Shown here: positions 49,247 through 58,216 of the stretch, piece by piece
Position numbering within the stretch: the stretch's first letter is position 1
Layout: each line of letters starts with the position of its first letter
Assembly (NCBI GenBank): GCA_963822295.1
Contig: CAWGHD010000002.1
Span: 868,001-932,000, forward strand
Direction: 5' to 3'
Source of the DNA: VRUE01 sp963822295
GTDB taxonomy: Bacteria > Actinomycetota > Thermoleophilia > Solirubrobacterales > 70-9
Length of the DNA stretch: 64,000 nt
Notes under the pieces: model-generated
Database searches by the model: none
What the model saw: only the letters and a program-made list of their open reading frames with translations
What the model was told of the DNA's origin: nothing
Program-made: the position numbers and the translations under genes

Positions 49247-50440
49247 TCAGGTCGTGTACTCGGCGTTGATCCTCACGTACTCGTAGCCGAGGTCGGAGAA
49301 CCACACGTGTGTGGAGTGTTCGCCCCGACCCAGGGCAATTCCTATCTCGGCCTCGGCGACGTCCTCGCCGAGCTCCCCCGCGTCGATCGACCCGGCGCCG
49401 ATCTCGTCGAGGTCCTCGCCCGCCAGCGCCATGCCGGCGGCCTGGGCGATCCGGCCCCAGTTCGGGTCGCGGCCGAAGAGCGCCGTCTTGACCAGCGGCG
49501 AGTTCGCGATCGCGCGGGCGACGCGGTCGGCCTCCTCCGCAGAGGCGGCGCCCTCGGCCCGCACCCGGCAGACGCGGGTGGCGCCCTCGCCGTCGGCGAC
49601 GATCTCGATCGCGAGCTGCAGCAGGACGGCCTCGAGCAGGCCCTCGGGGAGCGGCTCCCCCGCCGCCCCGGTCGCCTGCAACACGACGGTGTCGTTGGTG
49701 CTCATCTGGCCGTCGACGGTGATCCGCTCGAAGGAGGAGTCGACCGCCGTGCGCAGCGCCGCGCCGGCGTCCCCGACCACGGCGTCGGTCTGGACGAAGC
49801 AGAGCATCGTGGCGAAGCCGGGCATCATCATCCCGGCGCCCTTCGCCTGCGCCGAGAGCGTCACCCCGCCCGCCCTCACCGTGCACGACTTGGGCCAGCG
49901 GTCGGTGGTCATGATCGCCTCCGAGAAGCCGGCCCCGCCGTCCGCGGAGAGCCCGCCCGCCGCCTCGCCGATCCCGGCCAGGACCGCGTCGATCGGCAGC
50001 GGCACGCCGATCATCCCGGTCTCGGCGACGGCGACGAGCTCCGCCGCCAGGCCGAGCTCCTCCCCCGCCCTCTCGCACATCGCCCAGGCGTCGGCGAGAC
50101 CCTGCTCGCCGGTCTCGGCGTTGGCGTTGCCGGCGTTGACGACCACGCCGCGCACCCCGCCCCGGTCGACCCGGTCCCGGCAGACCCGGACGGGGGCCGC
50201 CGAAGAGGCATTGCGGGTGAGGAGCACCGACGAGGTGACCTCCTCGGCGTCGCAGACGAGCAGGCCGATGTCGGTCTTGCCGCCGTTCTTGAGCCCGCAG
50301 TGGGCGGCGCCGGCCCGGAAGCCCGGCGCCAGGCTGCCGGCGTCGAGCTCCTCGACACCGGCGGGCGGCTCGACCCAGCGCGAGCGGAAAAACGAATCCG
50401 GCCGCCTGCTCTGCTTCGCGTCCGCGGGCGGCCGGGTCAC
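49247..50440 (-). CDS. argJ: Bifunctional glutamate N-acetyltransferase/ornithine acetyltransferase
   Basis: 397 residues from GTG 50440, whose bases overlap the argC stop (GTGA). ArgJ recycles the acetyl group from acetylornithine to glutamate. It self-cleaves at an Ala-Thr bond: the site is in KGAGMMMPGFATMLCF (Thr becomes the nucleophile). Other blocks are LAPGFRAGAAHCGLKNGGKT, VVVNAGNANAETGEQGLADA and NSPLVKTALFGRDPNWGRIA. The first ~25 residues (RPPADAKQSRRPDSFFRSRW) are unlike family starts, so the true start could lie later. Confidence 0.94.
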   Translation of the reverse strand: MTRPPADAKQSRRPDSFFRSRWVEPPAGVEELDAGSLAPGFRAGAAHCGLKNGGKTDIGLLVCDAEEVTSSVLLTRNASSAAPVRVCRDRVDRGGVRGVVVNAGNANAETGEQGLADAWAMCERAGEELGLAAELVAVAETGMIGVPLPIDAVLAGIGEAAGGLSADGGAGFSEAIMTTDRWPKSCTVRAGGVTLSAQAKGAGMMMPGFATMLCFVQTDAVVGDAGAALRTAVDSSFERITVDGQMSTNDTVVLQATGAAGEPLPEGLLEAVLLQLAIEIVADGEGATRVCRVRAEGAASAEEADRVARAIANSPLVKTALFGRDPNWGRIAQAAGMALAGEDLDEIGAGSIDAGELGEDVAEAEIGIALGRGEHSTHVWFSDLGYEYVRINAEYTT

Positions 50441-51468
50441 GTCAGGCCCGTGGTCTCGTCGAGGCCGAGCATCAGGTTCAGGTTCTGCACGGCCTGGCCG
50501 GAGGCGCCCTTCCAGAGGTTGTCGATCGCCGAGAAGGCGAGCACGCGGCCGCGCTCCTCGACGGTGACGTAGACGTGGCACTCGTTCGTGTCGCGCACGT
50601 CGCGCAGGTTCGGCGGGCCGTCGAGCAGGGTGACGAAGGGCTCGTCCTCGTAGCGCTCGCGATAGGCGGCGCTCACCTCCTCCTTGGAGAGCGGCTCGGT
50701 GAGCTGCGCGAAGCAGGTCGCCAGCTCGCCCTGGTCGAGCGGCAGTAGGTGCGGGACGAAGGCGACCGGGGCGGCGCTGCCGAGCGCCGCCAGCTCCTGC
50801 TCGATCTCCGGCCGGTGGCGGTGCCCCTCGGTCCTGTAGGGGAAGGCGTTCTCGGTCATCGAGGTGAAGTGGACGGTGTCGTCGCTCGCCCTGCCGTAGC
50901 CGGAGGTGCCCTGCATAGCCGTGATCTGGGCCTCGGCGAGGATGCCGCGTTCGGCGAGCGGGGCGAGCGCCAGCACGCTCGCCGTCGGGTAGCAGCCGGG
51001 CGTGGCGACGAGCTCCGCCTCGCGCAGCTCCTCCCTGTACATCTCGGAGAGCCCGTAGACGGCGCCGTCGAGCAGCTCCGGGGCCCCGTGCTCCCCGTAC
51101 CAGCGCTCGTAGGTGGGCAGGTCGCGCAGCCGGAAGTCGGCCGAGAGGTCGACGACCAGGGCGCCGAGACCGCGCAGCGCGGCGACGGTGGGCGCCGAGG
51201 CGCCGTGCGGATAAGCGACGATCGCCGCGTCGACGTCCTCGAGCGAGTCGAGGTCGAGCTCGGTCAGCTCGAGCGGCACCCGGTAGCGGGGATAGAGCCG
51301 GTCCAGCCGTTTCCCGGCGTCGCTCCGCGAGGTGGCGGCGACGAGCTCCAGCCTCGGGTGGCTCCAGACGAGCTGGGCGGCGAGCGCGCCGGTGAAGCCG
51401 GAGGCGCCGGCGACCAGGACCCGCGCCGCGGGCTCGCCGTCGAGGGGCTGTGGGCGAGGCTCAGCCAC
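50437..51468 (-). CDS. argC: N-acetyl-gamma-glutamyl-phosphate reductase
   Basis: 343-residue NADPH-dependent semialdehyde reductase. The Rossmann motif is VLVAGASGFTGALAAQLVW. DLSADFRLRDLPTYERWYGE and the catalytic Cys in LVATPGCYPTASVLALAPL are clear. QGTSGYGRASDDTVHFTSMT and AFPYRTEGHRHRPEIEQEL follow. The start is GTG 51468, overlapping the pheT stop by eight bases. This puts argCJBD directly behind pheST in one transcription unit. Confidence 0.96.
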   Translation of the reverse strand: MAEPRPQPLDGEPAARVLVAGASGFTGALAAQLVWSHPRLELVAATSRSDAGKRLDRLYPRYRVPLELTELDLDSLEDVDAAIVAYPHGASAPTVAALRGLGALVVDLSADFRLRDLPTYERWYGEHGAPELLDGAVYGLSEMYREELREAELVATPGCYPTASVLALAPLAERGILAEAQITAMQGTSGYGRASDDTVHFTSMTENAFPYRTEGHRHRPEIEQELAALGSAAPVAFVPHLLPLDQGELATCFAQLTEPLSKEEVSAAYRERYEDEPFVTLLDGPPNLRDVRDTNECHVYVTVEERGRVLAFSAIDNLWKGASGQAVQNLNLMLGLDETTGLT

Positions 51469-53920
51469 GGAGCGACCCTCCGATCTCCTTCAGCCTCGCC
51501 TCGATCGCGTCGCGCAATCCCGAGACCTCCTCATCGGTGAGGGTGCGGTCGGCGGCGCGGAACTCGAGCCGCAGGGCGAGGCTCTTGAGGCCGGCGCCGA
51601 GCTGCTCGCCCTCATAGAGGTCGAAGACCTCGGCCGAGCGCAGCAACTCACCGCCGCTGTCGAGGACCGCCTCGCGCACCGCTGCGGCCGGGGTCTCCTC
51701 GGAGACGACGACCGCGAGGTCCTGGTGGACGGCCGGGAAGCTGGTCACGTCCTCGTAGACCTCCTCGCCGGCCGCCGCGTACTCGACCAGCGGCGCCAGG
51801 CCGATTTCGAAGGCGACCCCCGATTCCAGGTCCCACTCGCGGCCGACCAGCGGGTGCAGCTCGCCGATCCAGCCCGCGCGATCGCCGCCGACCAGGACGG
51901 ATGCCGCCCTGCCCGGGTGCAGGAACGGCTCGGAGTGAGGCTCGAAGGCCAGCGGCGCGCCGAGCTGGCCGGCGAGCCCCTCGAGCACGCCCTTGAGGGC
52001 GAAGAAGTCGGCGGGCTCTCCCCCGCCCCGCCAGGACCCGGGGTCGAGCGGCCCGACGGCGAGGGCGCAGAGACGGTGGGGCTCGAGGAAGGGCGACGGC
52101 CGCTCGCCGGGGAAGCCGCCGGCCAGCGGCCCGTCGCCGGGCTCGCCGACGGACAGGTAGACCCGCCCCGACTCGAAGAGGGCGACGCGCTCGGCGCCGC
52201 GCGAGAGGTTGCCGCGCGCCGCGTCGAGCAGGGAGCCGACGACCGCGGTGCGCATCACGGACTGGTCCTCGGAGAGCGGGTTGGAGAGGGCGATCCCGTT
52301 GGCGCGGCCGTCGTCGGGCGGGATCCGCAGGCGGCCCGGCTCGCCGGGGTCGGTGAAGCTCCAGCCGACGACCTCGTCGAAGCCATGGTCGCGCATCGTG
52401 TCCTCGGCCCGGCGGCGCAGGCTCTGTTCGCGCGAGAGCCCGCCGACCTGTCCGGCCGAGCCGGGCAGGGTCGAGGGCAGGTGCTCGTCGAGTCCATGGA
52501 TGCGGCCGACCTCCTCGACCAGGTCCACCTCCCGGGTGACGTCGTGGTGGCGGTCGGGCGGGACCGTCACGGCGAGGTCGTCGCCCTCGACCTCGACGCC
52601 GAAGCCGAGCCGCTCGAGGTATGCCGCCTGATCGGCCTGGGGGATCTCCATCCCGAGCAGGCCGGAGACCCGCGCGCCGCGCAGGACGAGCCCGGCCGGC
52701 TCGGGAGCCTCCGCGGCGACGTCGATAGTGCCCGGCACGAGCTTCGCCCCGCAGAGCTCGACCAGGAGGCGCGAGGCGACGTGCTGGGCACGCATGCAGA
52801 GGTCCGGGTGCAGCCCTTTCTCGAAGCGCGCCGAGGCCTCCGAGCGAAGGCCCAGCATGCGCGAGGTGCGCAGCACGTTGGTGCCGTTCCAGTTGGCCGC
52901 CTCGAGCAGCACGGCGGTGGTCCCCTCTGAGACCTCCGACATCTGGCCGCCCATGATCCCGGCGATCCCCGAGGGGCCGTTGTCGTCGCAGACCAGGACG
53001 GTCTCGCCGTCGAGGCGGCGCTCCTCGCCGTCCAGCGTCGTCATCGTCTCGCCCTCCTCGGCGAGGCGGATCGTCAGGGCGCCGCCGGGGACCCTGTCGA
53101 GGTCGAAGGCGTGCAGCGGCTGCGAGGTCAGCAGCATCACGTAGTTGGTGATGTCGACGACGTTGTTGATCGGGCGCTGCCCCGCGGCGGTCAGCCGGGC
53201 CTGGAGCCAGGCCGGGGATGGGCCGATGTCGACGTCGGTGAAGACGCGGGCGGTGAATCGAGGGCACAGATCGGGTACATGGACCGCGACCGAGGCGCGC
53301 TCGGCCACATCCCCCTCACCCATGGCCGGCGCGTCCTCGGTCCAAGGCTCCGGCCCGAGGGGCGCGCCGCTTATCGCGTGCACCTCGCGGGCCACTCCGT
53401 AGACACCGAGGCAGTCGACCCGGTTCGGCGTCACCTCGAGCTCGAGGACCGGCTCGGCGACCGGCAGGACCTCGCCCAGCGGCGTGCCGGGATCGGGGCC
53501 GTCGTCGAGGACCATGATCCCGTCGGCGTCCTCGCCGAGCTCGAGCTCGGTCGCGGAGAGGATCATCCCCTCCGAGGCGACGCCCCGCAGCTTCGCCTTG
53601 CGCAGCTTCTCGCCACCGGGCATGCGGGCCCCGGGCAGCGCCACGGCCACGGTCTGCCCGGCGCCGACGTTGGGGGCGCCGCAGACGATCGTCCGCGGGT
53701 CGCCGTCGCCGGTGTCCACGGCGCAGACGCTGAGCCGGTCGGCGTCGGGATGGGCCTCGCGCGACACCACCCTGCCGACGACGAAGCCCTCGCCCGAGGG
53801 CGGGCCGATCCTCGTCACCCGCTCGACCTCGGTGCCGGTCATCGCCAGCCGCTCGGCGAGCGCCTCGGGCTCGACGCCCGGGTCGCAGAGCTCGCGCAGC
53901 CATGAGTACGGGACCCTCAT
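51461..53920 (-). CDS. pheT: Phenylalanyl-tRNA synthetase beta subunit
   Basis: 819 residues; partner of PheS in the heterotetramer. From ATG 53920 it starts MRVPYSWLRELCDPGVEPEA. The OB-fold EMAP-like domain is GFVVGRVVSREAHPDADRLS, with VCAVDTGDGDPRTIVCGAPN. B3/B4 editing and B5 domains follow (RPINNVVDITNYVMLLTSQP, FDLDRVPGG). The C-terminal FDX-ACB anticodon-binding fold is VYEDVTSFPAVHQDLAVVVS to FRAADRTLTDEEVSGLRDAI. It overlaps pheS as ATGA. Length is standard for bacterial PheT. Confidence 0.97.
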   Translation of the reverse strand: MRVPYSWLRELCDPGVEPEALAERLAMTGTEVERVTRIGPPSGEGFVVGRVVSREAHPDADRLSVCAVDTGDGDPRTIVCGAPNVGAGQTVAVALPGARMPGGEKLRKAKLRGVASEGMILSATELELGEDADGIMVLDDGPDPGTPLGEVLPVAEPVLELEVTPNRVDCLGVYGVAREVHAISGAPLGPEPWTEDAPAMGEGDVAERASVAVHVPDLCPRFTARVFTDVDIGPSPAWLQARLTAAGQRPINNVVDITNYVMLLTSQPLHAFDLDRVPGGALTIRLAEEGETMTTLDGEERRLDGETVLVCDDNGPSGIAGIMGGQMSEVSEGTTAVLLEAANWNGTNVLRTSRMLGLRSEASARFEKGLHPDLCMRAQHVASRLLVELCGAKLVPGTIDVAAEAPEPAGLVLRGARVSGLLGMEIPQADQAAYLERLGFGVEVEGDDLAVTVPPDRHHDVTREVDLVEEVGRIHGLDEHLPSTLPGSAGQVGGLSREQSLRRRAEDTMRDHGFDEVVGWSFTDPGEPGRLRIPPDDGRANGIALSNPLSEDQSVMRTAVVGSLLDAARGNLSRGAERVALFESGRVYLSVGEPGDGPLAGGFPGERPSPFLEPHRLCALAVGPLDPGSWRGGGEPADFFALKGVLEGLAGQLGAPLAFEPHSEPFLHPGRAASVLVGGDRAGWIGELHPLVGREWDLESGVAFEIGLAPLVEYAAAGEEVYEDVTSFPAVHQDLAVVVSEETPAAAVREAVLDSGGELLRSAEVFDLYEGEQLGAGLKSLALRLEFRAADRTLTDEEVSGLRDAIEARLKEIGGSLRG

Positions 53921-54975
53921 GAGAACTGCCCCAGGACGCGCACGTCGTTGTCGAAGAAGCGGCGCAGGTCGGGGATGCCGTGCCGCAGCATCGCGATCCG
54001 CTCGACCCCCATGCCGAAGGCGAAGCCCTGCACCCGCTCCGGGTCGTAGCCGTTGGACTCGACGAAGCCGAGCACGTTGGGATCGACCATGCCGGCGCCG
54101 CCGACCTCGATCCAGCCGATCCCCTTGCAGAGGTTGCAGCGCGCGCCGCCGGCGAGCTCGCCGCTCCCCTCGCACTGGAAGCAGGAGACGTCGAACTCGA
54201 CGCTGGGCTCGGTGAAGGGGAAGAAGTGGGGCCGCATCCGCGCCTCGCGGCCGGAGCCGAAGATCGAGCGCAGCATCTCCTCCAGGGTCCCCTGGAGGTC
54301 GGCGAGGGTGAGGCCCTCGGCGATCGCCAGCCCCTCGACCTGGTGGAACATCGGGCTGTGGGTGGCGTCGGAGTCGCGCCGGTAGACCTTGCCCGGCGCG
54401 ATCATGAAGATCGGCGGCCCCTGCGCCTCCATCGAGCGCGGTTGCACCGGCGAGGTGTGGGTGCGGAGCAGGAGCTCGGGGTCCGACTGGATGTAGAAGG
54501 TGTCCTGGAGCATCCGCGCCGGGTGGCCGGGCGGGTGGTTGAGCGCCGTGAAGTTGTAGAAGTCGTGCTCGATCTCGGGCCCCTCCATCACCCGGTAGCC
54601 GAGGCCGATCATCACGTCCTCGATCTGCCGCGTGGTCCGCGCGATCAGGTGCAGGTGGCCGGGCGGGCGCGCCGGGGCGCCGGGCAGGGTGACGTCGATC
54701 CGGTCGCCCGCCAGGTGCGCCTCGATCTCACCGGCGTCGAGCTCGGCCGCGCGCGTCTCCAGCACCTCCTCGAGGTGCTTCTGCGCCCGGTTCGCCGCGC
54801 CGCCGACCTTGCCGCGTTCCTCCTGGGGCAGCTCGGCGATCCCGCGCAGGATCGAGGTCAGCTCGGATTTGCGGCCCAGATGGCGGACCCGCAGCTCCTC
54901 CAACTCGGCGGTGCCGCCGGCGGCGGCGATCGCGGCCTCGGCCTCGGCCTGGATCTCGGCTACTCGATCAAGCAT
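53917..54975 (-). CDS. pheS: Phenylalanyl-tRNA synthetase alpha subunit
   Basis: 352 residues, class II synthetase catalytic subunit. The N-terminal coiled coil (DRVAEIQAEAEAAIAAAGGT) binds tRNA-Phe. Motif 2 (TSPVQPRSMEAQGPPIFMIA with GKVYRRDSDATHSPMFHQVE) and motif 3 (FGMGVERIAMLRHGIPDLRR) are clear. EFDVSCFQCEGSGELAGGAR carries a Cys pair with CNLCKGIGWIEVGGAGMVDP nearby, possibly zinc binding. ATG 54975 overlaps the upstream methyltransferase by eight bases. No Phe-rich leader peptide was seen. Confidence 0.97.
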   Translation of the reverse strand: MLDRVAEIQAEAEAAIAAAGGTAELEELRVRHLGRKSELTSILRGIAELPQEERGKVGGAANRAQKHLEEVLETRAAELDAGEIEAHLAGDRIDVTLPGAPARPPGHLHLIARTTRQIEDVMIGLGYRVMEGPEIEHDFYNFTALNHPPGHPARMLQDTFYIQSDPELLLRTHTSPVQPRSMEAQGPPIFMIAPGKVYRRDSDATHSPMFHQVEGLAIAEGLTLADLQGTLEEMLRSIFGSGREARMRPHFFPFTEPSVEFDVSCFQCEGSGELAGGARCNLCKGIGWIEVGGAGMVDPNVLGFVESNGYDPERVQGFAFGMGVERIAMLRHGIPDLRRFFDNDVRVLGQFS

Positions 54976-55690
54976 CTGGCGTGGCCTCCCGCATCGCGCG
55001 CGACGATATCCACTCGCAGGCTATGGCCGCCGCGGCCGCGACGTTGAGCGACTCCGCGCCGCCGGGGCGCAGCGGGATCGTCACCCGCGCGTCGCAGCTC
55101 TCGAGGGCCTCCGGCGGCAGGCCCTCGCGCTCCGCCCCGAGGCAGATCGTCGCGGCGCTCGCCAGCGCCTCCGGGCCCTCGCCGCCGTGGGCGACCAGCG
55201 CCGCCCGCGGCCGCGGCGTCTCGGCGATGCCGGCCCAGGCCGGCGGGCGGGCGAAGATCGAGCCCATGCTGGCCCGCACCGCCTTCGGCGAGAAGGGGTC
55301 GGCGCAGCCGGGGCCGAGGGCGAGCGGGGCGTCGAGGAGGGCATGCGCCGTGCGCACGATCGCGCCGACGTTGCCGGGGTCGCCGACCCCGTGCAGGTAG
55401 ACGCAGGGCGCCGCCTCCGGGGCATTCGTGACCGGCTGCTCCCAGACCGCCATCGCCCGGGTGCCCGAGCCGAGCGCCGAGGCCGCCGCCAGCAGCTCCG
55501 GCTCGACCTCCTCGCCCTCGAGCCCGCTGCCCGCCGCGACGAGGACGAAGCGGGGCACGGCGCCGGCGGCCAGGCCCGCCTCGAGCAGGTCCTCGCCCTC
55601 GCTCACGAACAGCCGCTCGCGCTCGCGGTGCTTGCGCTCGCGCAGCTTGCGGGCGAGCTTGAGCTTCTCGTTTTGGGGGCTGGAGATCAT
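54968..55690 (-). CDS. SPOUT-family (TrmH/SpoU) RNA 2'-O-methyltransferase
   Basis: 240 residues from ATG 55690. The N-terminal L30e-like substrate domain has NEKLKLARKLRERKHRERER and LFVSEGEDLLEAGLAAG. The SPOUT knot motifs are HGVGDPGNVGAIVRTAHALL, GAEREGLPPEALE and IPLRPGGAESLNVAAAAAIA. This pattern matches RlmB/TsnR-like enzymes that methylate 23S rRNA. The exact target cannot be told. It is commonly upstream of pheST in actinobacteria, and overlaps pheS here by eight bases. Confidence 0.88.
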   Translation of the reverse strand: MISSPQNEKLKLARKLRERKHRERERLFVSEGEDLLEAGLAAGAVPRFVLVAAGSGLEGEEVEPELLAAASALGSGTRAMAVWEQPVTNAPEAAPCVYLHGVGDPGNVGAIVRTAHALLDAPLALGPGCADPFSPKAVRASMGSIFARPPAWAGIAETPRPRAALVAHGGEGPEALASAATICLGAEREGLPPEALESCDARVTIPLRPGGAESLNVAAAAAIACEWISSRAMREATPDA

Positions 55691-55743
55691 CGGCTTCGGT
55701 CGGTCTGGTCTGTTTCTTTTCTCTTGAACCTTCTCCTGGAACG

Positions 55744-55768
55744 AAAAAGGGCCGCTGAATAGCGGCCC
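55744..55768 (-). terminator. Rho-independent terminator after rplT
   Basis: On the minus strand GGGCCGCT, loop ATTC, AGCGGCCC is followed at once by TTTTT. This is a canonical intrinsic terminator, 29 bases after the rplT stop, ending rpmI-rplT. The methyltransferase-pheST operon would need its own promoter between here and 55690. Confidence 0.88.
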
Positions 55769-55796
55769 GCCCGGGAATTGGAGTGTGGGTTGCGGC

Positions 55797-56156
55797 TCAG
55801 GCGGCCGCACCCTCCCGGGCAAGCTCCACAAATCGGCGAAACGCATCGCTGTCGGTGACGGCGATGTCGGCGAGCATCTTGCGGTTGACCTCGACCCCGG
55901 CCTTGTCGAGGCCGTGGATCAGTTCGGAGTAGCTCATGCCCTCGAGCCGCGCGGCGGCATTGATCCGCGTGATCCAGAGGCGGCGGAACTCGCGCTTGCG
56001 GTTGCGCCGGTCGCGGTAGGCGTACATGCCCGAGCGCTGCACCTGCTCTTTGGCGAAGCGGTAGGAGGAGTGCTTGCGGCCGTAATAGCCTTTCGCTTCT
56101 TTGAGTACCTTGCGCCGCTTCTTTTTGGCGTGGACCGACCGCTTGACCCGGCTCAT
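55797..56156 (-). CDS. rplT: 50S ribosomal protein L20
   Basis: 119 residues. Standard sequence MSRVKRSVHAKKKRRKVLKE, AKGYYGRKHSSYRFAKEQVQ, RNRKREFRRLWITRINAAAR and GVEVNRKMLADIAV. It binds 23S rRNA early in assembly. ATGA overlap with rpmI. In other bacteria L20 represses infC-rpmI-rplT by binding its mRNA; here infC is not in the same unit (see findings). An intrinsic terminator follows. Confidence 0.98.
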   Translation of the reverse strand: MSRVKRSVHAKKKRRKVLKEAKGYYGRKHSSYRFAKEQVQRSGMYAYRDRRNRKREFRRLWITRINAAARLEGMSYSELIHGLDKAGVEVNRKMLADIAVTDSDAFRRFVELAREGAAA

Positions 56157-56353
56157 TTCTTGCCCCCGAGCAGCTGCCGGACCCGCTTCTCGTCCGCCTT
56201 GGCGATCTCCACCGGCCGCGCCATCCGCCGCTTGCGCTTCGGCGACTTTTTCTCGAGGATGTGGCTCGAGTAGGCGCGACGGCCGCGGAGCTTGCCCGTG
56301 GCGGTCTTGCGGAAGCGCTTCTTGGCGCCCGAATGTGTCTTCATCTTCGGCAT
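56153..56353 (-). CDS. rpmI: 50S ribosomal protein L35
   Basis: 66 residues from ATG 56353: MPKMKTHSGAKKRFRKTATG, KLRGRRAYSSHILEKKSPKR, KRRMARPVEIAKADEKRVRQ, then LLGGKK. Basic rRNA-binding protein with the expected length. It overlaps rplT by four bases. A promoter must lie in 56354-56428 or inside the divergent wecB; I cannot pick one with confidence. Confidence 0.97.
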   Translation of the reverse strand: MPKMKTHSGAKKRFRKTATGKLRGRRAYSSHILEKKSPKRKRRMARPVEIAKADEKRVRQLLGGKK

Positions 56354-56428
56354 CGGGTCCGCTATTGAAGCAGACACCGCGGGGGCGCTGCCGGGACCGG
56401 CCAGCTCCGACGGTACGCTGGCGCCGCG

Positions 56429-57499
56429 ATGCGCATCCTCCACGTCCTCGGAACGCGGCCCAACATGGTCAAGATGGCCCCGGTGATCGGCGCCCTGCGC
56501 GCCCGCATGCCGGATGGCGGCAACACGGTCGTCCACACCGGCCAGCACTACGACCGGCTGATGTCGGAGGTCTTCCTCGAGGAGCTCGGCATGCCCGAGC
56601 CCGACCACATGCTCGAGGTCGGCTCCGGGACCCACGCGGCGCAGACCGCCCGCACGATGGAGCGCCTCGAGCCGGTGATCGTCGCCGAGAAGCCCGACCT
56701 GGTGGTCGTGCCCGGCGACGTCAACTCCACCCTGGCGGCGGTGCTGACGGCGACCAAGATGGGTGTCCCGGTCGCCCACGTCGAGTCCGGGCTGCGCAGC
56801 TTCGACCGCACGATGCCCGAGGAGGTCAACCGGATCGTCGCCGACGAGTTCTCCGACCTGCTCTTCCTGCACAGCGACGAGGCGATCGAGAACCTGCGCG
56901 CCGAGGGCATCGCCGACGAGCGCATGCACTTCGTCGGCAACACGATGATCGACACCCTGGTGGCGCTCGAAGACCGCTTCCGCGGGCTCGGCGTCGCCGG
57001 CCGCCTCGGGGTCGAGCCCGGCGGGTTCGTCCTCGTCACCCTGCACCGCCCGGCGCTCGTAGACGGCCCGCTGCTGGGCGAGACGATCGCGGCGCTCCAG
57101 CGACTCGCCGAAGCGATGCCGGTCGTCTTCCCGGTCCACCCGCGGACGCGGAAGATGATGGAGGAGGCGATCGAGGGCGACGCAGCCGGCCTCCTGCTCA
57201 GCGAGCCGCTCGGCTACCTCGACTTCCTCTCCCTGATGGCCGACGCCGGCGCCGTCCTCACCGACTCCGGCGGGATTCAGGAGGAGACGACCTACCTCGG
57301 CGTCCCCTGCTTCACCCTGCGCGACAACACCGAGCGCCCGGTCACCGTCCGCGCCGGCACCAACACCCTGCTCGGCCTCGACCCGAAGGCGATCGGGTCC
57401 ATCCCGGCGGCGCTCGAGGCCCGCGGCGAGGCCCCGTCCGAGCCGCCGGCGCTGTGGGACGGCCACGCCGCCGAGCGGATCGCCGACGTGATCGTCTAG
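56429..57499 (+). CDS. wecB: UDP-N-acetylglucosamine 2-epimerase (non-hydrolysing)
   Basis: 356 residues. Interconverts UDP-GlcNAc and UDP-ManNAc for cell-wall or polysaccharide sugars. Blocks are GTRPNMVKMAPVIGALRARM, LVVVPGDVNSTLAAVLTATK, VAHVESGLRSFDRTMPEEVN, RIVADEFSDLLFLHSDEAIE and LTDSGGIQEETTYLGVPCFT. The C-terminal RDNTERPVTVRAGTNTLLG is complete. It is on the plus strand between infC and rpmI, and its stop overlaps the infC stop by four bases, so it interrupts the conserved infC-rpmI-rplT order. Confidence 0.94.
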   Translation: MRILHVLGTRPNMVKMAPVIGALRARMPDGGNTVVHTGQHYDRLMSEVFLEELGMPEPDHMLEVGSGTHAAQTARTMERLEPVIVAEKPDLVVVPGDVNSTLAAVLTATKMGVPVAHVESGLRSFDRTMPEEVNRIVADEFSDLLFLHSDEAIENLRAEGIADERMHFVGNTMIDTLVALEDRFRGLGVAGRLGVEPGGFVLVTLHRPALVDGPLLGETIAALQRLAEAMPVVFPVHPRTRKMMEEAIEGDAAGLLLSEPLGYLDFLSLMADAGAVLTDSGGIQEETTYLGVPCFTLRDNTERPVTVRAGTNTLLGLDPKAIGSIPAALEARGEAPSEPPALWDGHAAERIADVIV

Positions 57500-58128
57500 C
57501 CGGCGGCCGCGGCGTCGTCGCCGGCGTCCTCGGACCCGGCGTCCTCGGCCGGCTTCTTGCCGTCGTCGTCGGCCTTCGCCGCGGCTTTGCCGGGCGCCAG
57601 CAGCATGCTCATGTTGCGGCCTTCCTGGAGCGGCGCGGACTCGATCACGGCGAGTTCGCCGAGGTCCTCGAAGAGGCGTTGGAGGAGGTCCCTGCCGCGC
57701 TCGGGGTGGGCCTGCTCGCGGCCGCGGAACATGATCGTGACCTTGACCTTGTCCTGGTGCTTGAGGAAGCGCTCGACGTGGCCCTTCTTCGTTTCGTAAT
57801 CGTGGGTCGCGATCTTCGGGCGCAGCTTGATCTCGCGGATGTTGACCTGCTGCTGGTGCTTGCGCGCCTGCTTCTGCTTCTGATCCTGTTCGTACTTGTA
57901 CTTCGAGTAGTCGAGCAGGCGGGTGACCGGCGGCTTCGAGCCGGGGGCGACCTCGACCAGGTCGAGGTCGGCGTCCTGGGCGCGTTTGAGCGCGTCGGCG
58001 ATCTCGACGATCCCGAGCTGCTCGCCCTCGGCCCCGATCAGGCGGACCTGGGGCACGCGGATGCGCTCGTTGATCCGAGTGGAGTCGCGCTCTGGAAGGC
58101 GCCGGTCGAACCTACGAGGAACCGGCAC
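57496..58128 (-). CDS. infC: Translation initiation factor IF-3
   Basis: 210 residues. The N-domain starts at STRINERIRVPQVRLIGAEG, after a short basic lead from GTG 58128. The linker and C-domain carry DYSKYKYEQDQKQKQARKHQ, KLRPKIATHDYETKKGHVER, KVKVTIMFRGREQAHPERGR and GRNMSMLLAPGK. A ~35-residue Ala/Asp/Lys-rich tail is a lineage extension. No AUU start, the usual self-regulating codon in other bacteria, is seen; a start at ATC in STRINER is possible. The stop overlaps that of wecB. Confidence 0.93.
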   Translation of the reverse strand: MPVPRRFDRRLPERDSTRINERIRVPQVRLIGAEGEQLGIVEIADALKRAQDADLDLVEVAPGSKPPVTRLLDYSKYKYEQDQKQKQARKHQQQVNIREIKLRPKIATHDYETKKGHVERFLKHQDKVKVTIMFRGREQAHPERGRDLLQRLFEDLGELAVIESAPLQEGRNMSMLLAPGKAAAKADDDGKKPAEDAGSEDAGDDAAAAG

Positions 58129-58182
58129 TAGAGAGAGGTGCGGTGGGGCTTCAAGATGACTTGCCTGCGATCAAGTTGCCGC

Positions 58183-58210
58183 AGTATAGAGGGACGCGGG
58201 CGACGCGCAA
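58183..58210 (-). promoter_or_regulatory. Candidate sigma-70-type promoter for infC
   Basis: On the minus strand TTGCGC (58210-58205) and TATACT (58188-58183) are separated by 16 bases. TATACT is a rare AT-rich hexamer here and a good -10 match. The predicted start near 58176 gives a roughly 48-base leader to infC GTG 58128. It lies only seven bases past the thrS stop. Expression of infC separate from thrS is implied. Confidence 0.5.
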
Positions 58211-58216
58211 GGCCAA

